Assembly (NCBI GenBank): GCA_002501855.1
Contig: DAOM01000070.1
Span: forward strand, 1 to 7,698
DNA length: 7,698 nt
Direction: 5' to 3'
From: Candidatus Nitrosopolaris nunavutensis
GTDB taxonomy: Archaea > Thermoproteota > Nitrososphaeria > Nitrososphaerales > Nitrososphaeraceae
Translations under genes and position numbers: made by a program
Shown here: one piece after another, positions 1 through 6,124 of the stretch
How the letters are laid out: every line of letters starts with the position of its first letter
Position numbering within the stretch: position 1 is the stretch's first letter
Notes under the pieces: generated by a model
Databases searched by the model: none
Told to the model about the DNA's origin: nothing
What the model saw: the letters and a program-made list of their open reading frames with translations, nothing else

Positions 1-491
1 CTTTTAAAACCTGATCTTCCCTTGGTTCCCACTACAATTAAATCAACGTTTTCTTCTTGAGCATAGTCAACTAGTTCAGCCGCAACTATCGAAGTTGAGG
101 CTAGGATTACTTCTGTCTTTAATTTTACTTCTATATTTTCATCATCTAGCTGTTGCTCCTTAACTTTATCTAGCCACCGCTGTGCTTCTTCTTTAGACGT
201 TTGTATAATACCATTTACCGAACTAGGAGTTGCTGGAAGACCAAATAATAAAGGCTGAGGGGTATGCTCATAGCCTGATTTCGCGGATAATACATGAATG
301 GCAATGAGCTCTGCATTGTCTTTTTTGGCCATCGCTAGCGCATACTCTGCTGCATCCATTGATGGTTGCGAACCATCTATCCCAACCAATATCTTGGAAA
401 ATTTGCCTTTTTTGTGTGGCAATTTATTTCTTACTAGCTCTTCTTGATGAACCTTCTTATGAAATACTTCTAATTCGTATAGCGTATTCAC
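1..491 (-). CDS. Universal stress protein (UspA family), C-terminus beyond window edge
   Basis: Reading the minus strand from 491 down to 1 gives one open frame with the UspA fold signature: a first strand KILVGIDGS, followed by a helix (SMDAAEYALAMAKKDNAELI), strand AIHVLS, a long helix with EEAQRWLDKVKEQ, then DLIVVGTKGRSGFK at the edge. The last motif is the start of the G-x2-G-x9-G(S/T) nucleotide-binding loop of ATP-binding Usp proteins; the rest of that loop and the last strand are outside the window. Such proteins are cytoplasmic, usually dimeric, and linked to stress survival; the precise role is unknown. The start is uncertain: GTG at 491 gives a 24-residue N-terminal extension, while TTG at 422 places the start ten residues before the first strand and fits a TATA-like box at 502-509. 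There is no ATG before the first strand. Family identity is firm; start is not. Confidence 0.9.
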   Translation of the reverse strand, partial: MNTLYELEVFHKKVHQEELVRNKLPHKKGKFSKILVGIDGSQPSMDAAEYALAMAKKDNAELIAIHVLSAKSGYEHTPQPLLFGLPATPSSVNGIIQTSKEEAQRWLDKVKEQQLDDENIEVKLKTEVILASTSIVAAELVDYAQEENVDLIVVGTKGRSGFK

Positions 492-501
492 CAAGTAATG
501 A

Positions 502-509
502 TTTTTATA
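502..509 (-). promoter_or_regulatory. TATA-like box before the stress protein
   Basis: The minus strand reads TATAAAAA here, a good match to an archaeal TATA box. A start of transcription about 25 bases downstream would fall near 480, after the GTG at 491 but well before the TTG at 422. If the box is used, the shorter stress protein is made. The box overlaps the last codons of the frame at 505-672, so it could also be chance in AT-rich coding sequence. Confidence 0.35.
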
Positions 510-672
510 TCATTTGTAGATTTGATGATGCTATCATTGTTGAGTTGCCATTTATCATAATCAACAAACTTAATAAAAATAATATTAGCGTGATAGAAAT
601 AGTACTAGCAATGATAGTACGAAAATACCAAAATGCTTTTTTATAATGTAAATAGGTTCGTGGGTACCCGCT
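505..672 (-). other. Possible small membrane-protein frame without a usual start codon
   Basis: The minus strand is open for 56 codons, ending in TAA at 505-507. The translation contains KKAFWYFRT, then a roughly 20-residue hydrophobic run (IASTISITLILFLLSLLIMI), then a short polar tail ending NLQMI. This is what a one-pass membrane peptide with a positive inside flank looks like. No ATG, GTG or TTG precedes the hydrophobic run, so it is either decayed, uses a rare start, or is chance: T-rich sequence easily yields Leu/Ile/Phe runs. Its stop lies only about 13 bases before the GTG of the stress protein, which would suit an operon. I do not recognise a family. Confidence 0.25.
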
Positions 673-713
673 CTATTAGCCCAATATGTAAACAAAATAA
701 TGTTAAACAAAAA

Positions 714-742
714 ATGATATCATAAACATGATATTATAAAAC
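714..742 (-). promoter_or_regulatory. TATA-like element with two adjacent palindromes
   Basis: A perfect 10-base palindrome ATGATATCAT (714-723) is followed after AAAC by a near copy ATGATATTAT (728-737). The two also pair with each other as a 10-base stem with one wobble and a 4-base loop. On the minus strand the sequence just upstream and overlapping reads TTTTATAATAT (741-731), a TATA-like element. The arrangement fits an operator touching a promoter that would fire toward the 505-672 frame and the stress protein, with a long leader. An RNA hairpin is an alternative. No regulator can be named. Confidence 0.35.
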
Positions 743-839
743 TAGATTGTACTTTAAGATATGTAGAAAATCCGAGTGTTAAAGCCTAAAAAATGTTAAT
801 GCTCTCATAATCTATTATTTGTCCGTTTCACAAGTCTAG

Positions 840-860
840 CATCAATTTACCTAATTGATG
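840..860 (-). terminator. Hairpin just after the GNAT gene
   Basis: CATCAATT (840-847) and AATTGATG (853-860) are perfect 8-base inverted arms around a 5-base loop. On the minus strand the hairpin starts 11 bases after the acetyltransferase stop. It lacks the T-run typical of archaeal termination, so it may instead be a 3'-end stabiliser or a protein site. The position is the main argument for a role. Confidence 0.3.
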
Positions 861-871
861 TATGATAACTC

Positions 872-1504
872 TTATCGATATTTCAGATTTATCCATTCAA
901 GGAATGTCGCATAATTTAAAGAACGTTTGTCATATAGGTAGTCGGGAAGAACTTTAATAAATCTAAATCCATTTTTTAGCTGAAATGAAAGGACAGGATC
1001 TGAGAATTTACCATTAATTATATTTTGGACGTATTGTAGAGGCGTCATTGTGTCAGCATATTTGTAATAGTTATATAATCTACCTCCGAGGATCATTCTT
1101 TTTAGGTTTAATTTTATGACAAGATCTTTTCTTGCGCCATACAGCATTGTTCCGATACCTTGACCTTGCAACTTTGGATGTGTGGAGATATCAGCTCCAT
1201 AAAGACTATCTCCCAGATGGTCATGATTGTTAAACGTTCCATGTCCTGTAACCTCATGCCATGTGTGTTCTCTATATGCGGGTTTTAAGGAAATTATTAA
1301 ACTGCTCGCAGATGCAACAACTGTTTTTTCTTTATTGAGCTCAGCACATAGCTGACCGATACGGAAAACTCGGATGTGATTCTCAAGAAAAGCTGATGGC
1401 CATATCATTCCATAAGTAGCCATATCGGAAAATGATTTCCTTTGTAAAGCAATTATCTTAGGTATGTCGTTTTTATGGATATTCCTGATTGTAATTCTAT
1501 GCAT
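872..1504 (-). CDS. GNAT family N-acetyltransferase, stand-alone form of the nitrilase-fused type
   Basis: A 210-residue cytoplasmic protein that should move an acyl group from acyl-CoA to an amine; the acceptor is unknown. It opens with the usual first strand of the fold (MHRITIRNIHKNDIPKI). The acyl-CoA pyrophosphate loop is seen at residues 113-118 as QGQGIG, fitting Q/R-x-x-G-x-G, preceded by the strand ADISTHPKL. The later part (LGGRLYNYYKYAD, YVQNIINGKFSDPVLSFQL, KNGFRFIKVLPDYL, a DKRS motif and a final LEWIN) matches, from memory, the GNAT half of bacterial proteins in which this domain is fused to a carbon-nitrogen hydrolase. Here the frame stops right after that half, and no hydrolase is found nearby. 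ATG at 1504 is chosen: a TATA-like AAAAATAA lies about 20 bases before it, suggesting a leaderless message. The gene is single, with wide gaps on both sides. Confidence 0.85.
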   Translation of the reverse strand: MHRITIRNIHKNDIPKIIALQRKSFSDMATYGMIWPSAFLENHIRVFRIGQLCAELNKEKTVVASASSLIISLKPAYREHTWHEVTGHGTFNNHDHLGDSLYGADISTHPKLQGQGIGTMLYGARKDLVIKLNLKRMILGGRLYNYYKYADTMTPLQYVQNIINGKFSDPVLSFQLKNGFRFIKVLPDYLYDKRSLNYATFLEWINLKYR

Positions 1505-1522
1505 TTGGTTATCCTAACTATC

Positions 1523-1530
1523 TTATTTTT
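1523..1530 (-). promoter_or_regulatory. TATA-like box of the GNAT gene
   Basis: The minus strand reads AAAAATAA, with its centre about 23 bases before the ATG at 1504. This spacing is what a leaderless archaeal transcript would show. The box is weak in sequence, so support comes mainly from position. Confidence 0.35.
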
Positions 1531-1979
1531 TGTTCTTACGTTACGTTACGACTTTTAGTTTTTAGAATGTTGTTTCGCCAATTTGGGTGTAGTTGAACAC
1601 TTTGTAACTAGCAGATTCAAATTTAATTCTTATGACTAGATGATTATCAATAACCCGCTTGTAATGACAATAACTACGCTGATGAAGCTCTGAAAATTTC
1701 TATTTATTCGTCACCAAAATGGTTCACCACACGAGAAACGTAGTGGAAGTAAATCTCTTAAATTTTAGGTATGTTCGCCGCAAAATCCAGCATACCAGAA
1801 AGGATGTTATGACGTTATTGGCATGAGGCATAATGCATTCGTCGGCTAAACGATTTCGAAGGTGAAAGAAGCAAAAATATGCTTGAAGCATCGAAATAGC
1901 AAGTGTGCTATGAAGTTTTAACGGTTCTTAAATTCTGTCCTGAAGCTATGGCAAATCTTATCCACTGAACGTGCAAAAG
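1531..1979. other. Gap without a convincing gene
   Basis: All frames on the plus strand are broken by stops every few tens of codons. Short stretches such as VEVNLLNFRYVRRKIQHTRK (from 1743) and a frame giving KEAKICLKHRNSKCAMKF (around 1863-1917) look mildly protein-like and basic, so this may be an old decayed gene, but I recognise no family. TTACG occurs three times in tandem at 1536-1550. I see no tRNA-like fold or clear terminal repeats. Confidence 0.5.
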
Positions 1980-1987
1980 TATATAAT
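1980..1987 (+). promoter_or_regulatory. TATA box of the helicase gene
   Basis: TATATAAT lies 52 to 60 bases before the TTG start at 2040. Transcription would begin near 2010, leaving a leader of about 30 bases. A weak AAGG at 2022-2025 is too far from the start to be a confident ribosome site. The same eight bases occur at similar spacing before the small gene at 4577. Confidence 0.5.
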
Positions 1988-2039
1988 TTCTTTTCTAAGC
2001 ATATGACATCATAGCAATAGTAAGGAAATATAATCACAA

Positions 2040-4001
2040 TTGACCGATAACCAACAAGGAACAACAATAGCTGACTTTTTGAAAAACTTTCCATTTTCGG
2101 ATAAACGTGATAGACAAGCTTACGTGTTAAATGAAATATGTACGGCTTTTGCTTCAGATTATAGATACATTCTATTAGAAGCCCCTACTGGCTTTGGAAA
2201 GAGCCCTGTAGCCGTAGCTGTTGCACTAACCTTGGGGTCAAGCTACATATGTACGTCAACTAAAGACTTACAGACTCAATACTCAAGAGATTTTCCATAT
2301 TTTAAAGTAGCAAAAGGAATGAACAATTTTCCATGTCTAGTGAAAGAAGATTTTATTAAGAACGATACTTATAGATGTGGAGCATGCGTTTCGGATAATG
2401 TAAATGAATGCTACCATACAACAGTAGAACATGGCCCATGTATGAGTAATGAATCCTTCAAAGATAGTGGTTGTAAGTATAGAACATTTCTAAAAAACTA
2501 TAAAGTAAGTAATAAGGGGACCACAAATGAAAATGTATTCATTGATTTTGATACCAAGAATTATTACCAAAAAGAATATTCCCAGTGGTTGCACCTCGAA
2601 AATTTAAAAGACCAGCGAAGAGAATGGATGCCATGCGAGTACTTTGATCAATTGAATGCAGCCTTAACTTCAAGTCATTCTATATTCAATTATTCCAATT
2701 TTCTAGCCCTTCTACCAAATAAGAAAGTTCTTCCACAGAGGAAACTGTTGGTGTTGGATGAAGGACACCTACTCGAAACTGAGATCGTAAAGCATAGAGG
2801 AGTATCTATTTCAAAAAAAAGATGGAAACGATATATTCCCAATTTAAAGATGATCGACTATGGTTATGATGATATAGAAAAGTGGATTGATTTCCTCATT
2901 GAACTTGAGACACAAATGCTTGATTTAATTGGCAATAGCTCGATGGTGGAATCATTGTCAATATCCAGAAGAGTGAGATATAACTGGATAAACAATGCGA
3001 CTTCTAAATCAAGATCTAAAAATAAAAAAAGGGTAGTGGGTGCTTCAGAGATATTTGAAAGCGACGAAGAAATAGCAGAAAAGTACGGTGAAAATCTCTC
3101 AAAAAGATCCTCATCTATTGGTGACGAACTTGCTGTTGAAGCAATAAGAGACACAGAAAGACTCACACGTGCAATAAACAATATTCTTTCAAATACTAAA
3201 AACTGGATTATTTCTGAAATAAGGAAGGAAAATTATGAAATCGTAAGGATCGAACTAAAACCACTTGATGTATCTCCTTATTGTAAGGACATATTTGAGA
3301 AATGCACCAAGACTTTGATAATGAGCGCCACAATCCTTGACAGCAAAGAATTTTGCCGAAACGTTGGCCTTACCTCTAATGATGTGAAATTCATACAGGT
3401 TGACTCAGACTTTCCACTACAAAATAGACCTATATATCCAATGAGTATTGCCTATCTAAATTTTAATAACCTCCAACTACAAGAGGTTAAAACCAATATT
3501 TCTAGAGCTATCGACAACCTGATGACCTTACACAGAAATCATAAAGGAATAATTCATACTACATCTTACGATCAGCTAAATTTTATCAAAGAAAATATTT
3601 CACAAGCAAATGTACGAAGACTATTAGTTACAGATCCAGAGATACAAAGAGATGATGTTATTGCAGAACATACACATAGTGTAAAACCAACGGTTCTAAT
3701 TTCACCATCATTACATATGGGTCTTGACCTAAAGGATGACCTGTCTAGGTTTCAGATTATAACCAAAGTGCCTTATCCTAACAAGAGTGACAGATGGACA
3801 GATGCGAAAAGAAAGATGGATGAAGAATGGTACTATTGGCAAACAGCATTGAAATTGATACAAGGCTATGGAAGGTCCGTAAGGTCAAAGGAAGATTGGG
3901 CAAAGACATATGTTTTGGACGCCGCCTTTGGATACTTTGTCAGGAAGAATAGAAACATCTTGCCAGATTGGTTCACTCAAGCAATCCAAGGAAGGTTATG
4001 A
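2040..4001 (+). CDS. XPD/DinG-like superfamily 2 helicase with cysteine-rich segment
   Basis: A 653-residue ATP-driven helicase expected to unwind DNA 5' to 3', as XPD and DinG relatives do. Motifs in order: Walker A EAPTGFGKS (47-55); motif Ia region CTSTKDLQTQYSRDF (71-85); cysteines 99, 113, 116, 124, 134 and 145 in the place where relatives bind a 4Fe-4S cluster; MPCEYFDQLNAAL then a HSIFNYSNFL stretch (197-222) as in the family; Walker B VLDEGH (238-243), where DEGH replaces the common DEAH; a charged Arch-like region (about 250-400); motif III MSAT (428-431); motif IV GIIHTTSY (503-510); motif V ISPSLHMGLDL (554-564); motif VI QGYGRSVRS (608-616). All ATPase motifs are present, so it is probably active. 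TTG at 2040 is the only start: a stop lies nine bases upstream in frame and the first internal ATG would delete Walker A. It stands alone, and the cellular process (repair, mobile element or other) is not shown by neighbours. Confidence 0.92.
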   Translation: MTDNQQGTTIADFLKNFPFSDKRDRQAYVLNEICTAFASDYRYILLEAPTGFGKSPVAVAVALTLGSSYICTSTKDLQTQYSRDFPYFKVAKGMNNFPCLVKEDFIKNDTYRCGACVSDNVNECYHTTVEHGPCMSNESFKDSGCKYRTFLKNYKVSNKGTTNENVFIDFDTKNYYQKEYSQWLHLENLKDQRREWMPCEYFDQLNAALTSSHSIFNYSNFLALLPNKKVLPQRKLLVLDEGHLLETEIVKHRGVSISKKRWKRYIPNLKMIDYGYDDIEKWIDFLIELETQMLDLIGNSSMVESLSISRRVRYNWINNATSKSRSKNKKRVVGASEIFESDEEIAEKYGENLSKRSSSIGDELAVEAIRDTERLTRAINNILSNTKNWIISEIRKENYEIVRIELKPLDVSPYCKDIFEKCTKTLIMSATILDSKEFCRNVGLTSNDVKFIQVDSDFPLQNRPIYPMSIAYLNFNNLQLQEVKTNISRAIDNLMTLHRNHKGIIHTTSYDQLNFIKENISQANVRRLLVTDPEIQRDDVIAEHTHSVKPTVLISPSLHMGLDLKDDLSRFQIITKVPYPNKSDRWTDAKRKMDEEWYYWQTALKLIQGYGRSVRSKEDWAKTYVLDAAFGYFVRKNRNILPDWFTQAIQGRL

Positions 4002-4101
4002 GGGTATCGTTCGAGCATTGTCTTGTAATTTATGCAATGTTTCCAATTTTAACCATAGTTTTGCGAACCTTTGGTTGAATATGTATTAGATATAGAATTG
4101 A

Positions 4102-4227
4102 TTTCTTCGGATTAGTGAAGACACTAAGAAGGCAATCATGACGATAGGAGCTGAACATATTGCAAAAGATGGAAAAGAAAGGTCTCTGGAAGATGTTGTT
4201 AAGTCATTAATAGAGCAATTATGCTAA
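4102..4227 (+). pseudogene. Remnant or very small ribbon-helix-helix-like protein
   Basis: The frame after a TGA at 4099-4101 reads FLRISEDTKKAIMTIGAEHI, continuing AKDGKERSLEDVVKSLIEQLC before TAA. A strand with RISEDTKK, a helix, a DGKERS turn and a final helix EDVVKSLIEQL resemble small archaeal DNA-binding proteins of the ribbon-helix-helix or VapB-like sort. The only ATG (4138) would start after the DNA-contacting strand and give 29 residues, so the true start seems to be lost. No toxin-like partner follows. The match is from pattern memory and is tentative. Confidence 0.35.
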
Positions 4228-4524
4228 AGTCAAAGGATAGTAGATAAGTGGCTGAGGTTGTATTAGTTAGCTTCAAGCGACCCATGGTTTCCGCATAAAG
4301 TACTTTACTGTATAAATTGGACATTACACTGCGTTGCATTCTGCAATCAGTCGGCGATGATTAAGCCAACTGCTGCAAAGAGGTACATATTCACCGAAAC
4401 GAATTGTTTGTTGTAGAGCAAGGAATACTATCTGTCTTAGAATTAAGTCCTTATTGCTAGAGGTAAAGGGCTTCAAGAACACATTATTCTCAATAACATA
4501 ATACAGTGTAAAGTACTTCTTAGC
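4228..4524. other. Gap without a gene, containing an inverted repeat pair
   Basis: No frame longer than about 25 codons looks like protein, and no RNA gene is recognisable. A short frame with MIKPTAAKRYIFTETNCLL around 4358-4414 is unassigned. The only structure noted is the inverted pair described separately. Confidence 0.5.
4296..4518. repeat. Imperfect inverted repeat pair about 190 bases apart
   Basis: TAAAGTACTTTACTGTAT (4296-4313) and ATACAGTGTAAAGTACTT (4501-4518) are inverted copies, 16 bases matching if a 2-base gap is allowed. The left copy contains the perfect palindrome TAAAGTACTTTA. They could be the ends of a small non-autonomous element of about 220 bases, but no target-site duplication is clear, and the interior does not pair well. 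Two regulator sites are another option. Confidence 0.25.
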
Positions 4525-4556
4525 TATATAATTATGAACAAATTGTTATTAACAAT
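4525..4556 (+). promoter_or_regulatory. TATA box and dyad before the small charged gene
   Basis: TATATAAT (4525-4532) is followed by ATTGTTA-T-TAACAAT (4542-4556), a perfect 7-base dyad around one base. The predicted transcription start, about 25 bases after the box, falls in or next to the dyad, and the ATG at 4577 is 20 bases further on. This is the layout of a repressor site covering an archaeal start point, and it favours the downstream frame being a true gene. Confidence 0.45.
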
Positions 4557-4576
4557 ATTCACCACTAAAAGACTAT

Positions 4577-4762
4577 ATGAGTGTGGAAAAAAAGAATCCA
4601 CTAAAGCGAGATCAAGCATTAAATGACGCTACTAGCGGTCAAATGGGAGAAGAACCCAGATCTGAGCCTAAGCCACAACCCTTATCAGATTCACAAAATA
4701 CGGATTTAAGGGAAAAAGATTGGCGTAGAAGAACTGGCCGCAAAATGTCTAGAGAGATCTAG
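4577..4762 (+). CDS. Small, charged, probably disordered protein of unknown function
   Basis: The 61-residue product is rich in Lys, Arg, Glu, Asp, Gln, Pro and Ser with no hydrophobic core: it starts MSVEKKNPLKRDQ, has a proline-rich middle (PRSEPKPQPLSD) and ends in a basic stretch DWRRRTGRKMSREI. There is no signal peptide, membrane segment or known motif. A TATA box and a dyad sit at the right distance upstream, and ATG at 4577 follows an expected leader of about 25 bases. The adjoining frame 4753-4869 continues in a protein-like way, so the stop at 4760 may be the result of a frameshift and the intact protein may be near 98 residues. I do not recognise the family. Confidence 0.5.
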   Translation: MSVEKKNPLKRDQALNDATSGQMGEEPRSEPKPQPLSDSQNTDLREKDWRRRTGRKMSREI

Positions 4763-4869
4763 CAAAGGTCATAACTAGAGCCAGGGAAGATGTTCCAGAA
4801 CTGTTCCAAAAATCTGGGAGAATAGATTTCCTATTCCGAATCACTCCTAATTATTTCCGTCTGTTTTGA
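4753..4869 (+). pseudogene. Likely frameshifted C-terminal part of the 4577 gene
   Basis: In the frame one base back from the 4577 gene, the sequence opens after a TAG at 4750-4752 and runs to TGA at 4867-4869. It encodes DLAKVITRAREDVPELFQ followed by KSGRIDFLFRITPNYFRLF, with an amphipathic helix pattern. It has no start codon of its own. It overlaps the end of the 61-residue frame by ten bases, so one indel near 4753-4762 would join them. A chance open stretch cannot be excluded, as it is only 38 codons. Confidence 0.35.
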
Positions 4870-4931
4870 TAAAGAAAACTTCGTTGGTCTCAAAAGGGAA
4901 TTCTCATTGTGTTGTTAACTGTAGTCGTAAA

Positions 4932-5918
4932 TTATTTAAAATTGGGAGCTATTTTTTCTGCAATTAACTTAACCAATCGGTGTCTCTCAGGACTTGAATT
5001 AGTTAAAACAATTTCTGTGAACCCCAGCTCTATATACTTCTGAAGTTTCTTTATTCCCTCCTCTGCATTTGATATTACAACTAACATTTTCTCCAATGTG
5101 TCGTCGCCAATGATCTGGCCGTTCTCTTCAATTTTTCTTGGATCATGAACATCTACATCAAAGAACGCCTTTATCATTGCACCCCTCCAAAATCTAATTG
5201 ATTCCAGCGCTTTCTGTTTATCTTCATCATAGGACGCTGGAATAAATAATATTTTATCAAGAGAATCATAATTTTTTCCTGAATTTGTAGCGCCAGCCTT
5301 TACTGCTGGCAATAACTTATTTCTTATCGCCTCAACATTTAGTTCATTGGTCACGAATCCATCTCCTACTTCGCCAGCGAGTCTAGCCGATTGTTCGCCA
5401 AGTCCAGCAACATAAAGAGGAATGGGCCTTATGGGTTTTGTATAGAGCCTAGAATCCTTTACCCAATAATAATCTCCTCTAAAGTCAACCCAGTCTTCAA
5501 TCCAAAGTTTCTTGATTAGATGTATTGCCTCTTTTAGTCTTCGAAATTTTTCAATATTGGAAGGCCATCGATGACCAGATGTTACTTCATTAAGAGCTTC
5601 TCCTCTTCCAATTCCGAGAAATACTCTATTCGGAAACATATATCCAAGCGTAGCAAAGACTTGAGCAACAATTGCAGGATGATATCGTAGTATGGGAGCT
5701 GTTACTCCAGTACCTATGACTATTTTCGTTGTCTTGGCTAAAGCAGCTCCTAGCCACGGCCATGCAGCGCCTCCAGATGCTCCGCTGTTCCACCATGGCA
5801 TATAATGATCGCTTGTCCAACATCGTTCAATCCCATTTTGATCCATGTTTATTACATCATCTAATAGATCAATTGGATTCACCTGCTCATGAGCTGCTTG
5901 AACACTAATCCTTACCAT
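4932..5918 (-). CDS. F420-dependent LLM-class oxidoreductase, G6PDH-like group
   Basis: A 328-residue TIM-barrel enzyme of the luciferase-like monooxygenase superfamily that should transfer hydride to or from coenzyme F420; the substrate is unknown. Landmarks shared with mycobacterial F420-dependent glucose-6-phosphate dehydrogenase: SDHYMPW (36-42, with the Asp-His pair and Trp), GTGVTAPILRYHPAIVAQ (69-86), PNRVFLGIGRGEALNE (96-111), VDFRGDYY (144-151), LAGEVGDGF (180-188). Length matches the family (about 330). By eye, positions that hold the sugar phosphate in the mycobacterial enzyme (Thr195, Lys198, Lys259, Arg283) are not conserved here, so glucose-6-phosphate is a doubtful substrate. 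ATG at 5918 is preceded by TATA-like elements and fits the usual N-terminus. It is convergent with the 4577 gene and is transcribed alone. Confidence 0.9.
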   Translation of the reverse strand: MVRISVQAAHEQVNPIDLLDDVINMDQNGIERCWTSDHYMPWWNSGASGGAAWPWLGAALAKTTKIVIGTGVTAPILRYHPAIVAQVFATLGYMFPNRVFLGIGRGEALNEVTSGHRWPSNIEKFRRLKEAIHLIKKLWIEDWVDFRGDYYWVKDSRLYTKPIRPIPLYVAGLGEQSARLAGEVGDGFVTNELNVEAIRNKLLPAVKAGATNSGKNYDSLDKILFIPASYDEDKQKALESIRFWRGAMIKAFFDVDVHDPRKIEENGQIIGDDTLEKMLVVISNAEEGIKKLQKYIELGFTEIVLTNSSPERHRLVKLIAEKIAPNFK

Positions 5919-5944
5919 TTATTATCACACACACGCTGCATTTA

Positions 5945-5985
5945 CATATCAAATATGAAATATAGAAGTTTCATGTGTTTATATA
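5945..5985 (-). promoter_or_regulatory. Promoter region of the F420 oxidoreductase, with dyads
   Basis: The minus strand carries TATATAAA (5985-5978), which would put the transcription start near 5955 with a leader of about 37 bases. Between the box and the gene lie CATAT-CAA-ATATG (5945-5957) and ATGAAA-8-TTTCAT (5955-5974), overlapping dyads that could be a regulator site. A second weaker TATA-like stretch (TATATTTC) lies about 5957-5964. Confidence 0.4.
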
Positions 5986-6117
5986 GATAAGGAAATGGAT
6001 ATAAGCAACAACTACAAATAAAGATAAATTGAATCACAACAACACACAACTAATGTAGGTTCAACCGGCTCTTTTATGAATTGTCTAGAATAATTGTTTG
6101 CATGGAGATGTCCTTCT

Positions 6118-6124
6118 AAAAAAA
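6118..6124 (-). terminator. T-tract directly after the secreted-protein gene
   Basis: Seven consecutive T on the minus strand follow the TAA stop without a gap. Archaeal RNA polymerase ends transcription at such T-runs without needing a hairpin, so this is a likely terminator separating the secreted-protein gene from the F420 gene. Confidence 0.5.

Noticed and set aside
359..646. 95-codon plus-strand frame
   Set aside because: It overlaps the 5' part of the stress protein on the other strand, whose family motifs are clear, and its own product has no recognisable features.
1536..1550. Three tandem TTACG units
   Set aside because: Too short for a meaningful repeat array; probably chance or slippage.
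2864..3181. 105-codon minus-strand frame, rich in Ser and Leu
   Set aside because: It lies wholly inside the helicase and is a reverse-strand shadow.
5626..5823. 65-codon minus-strand frame
   Set aside because: It is an off-frame reading inside the F420 oxidoreductase.
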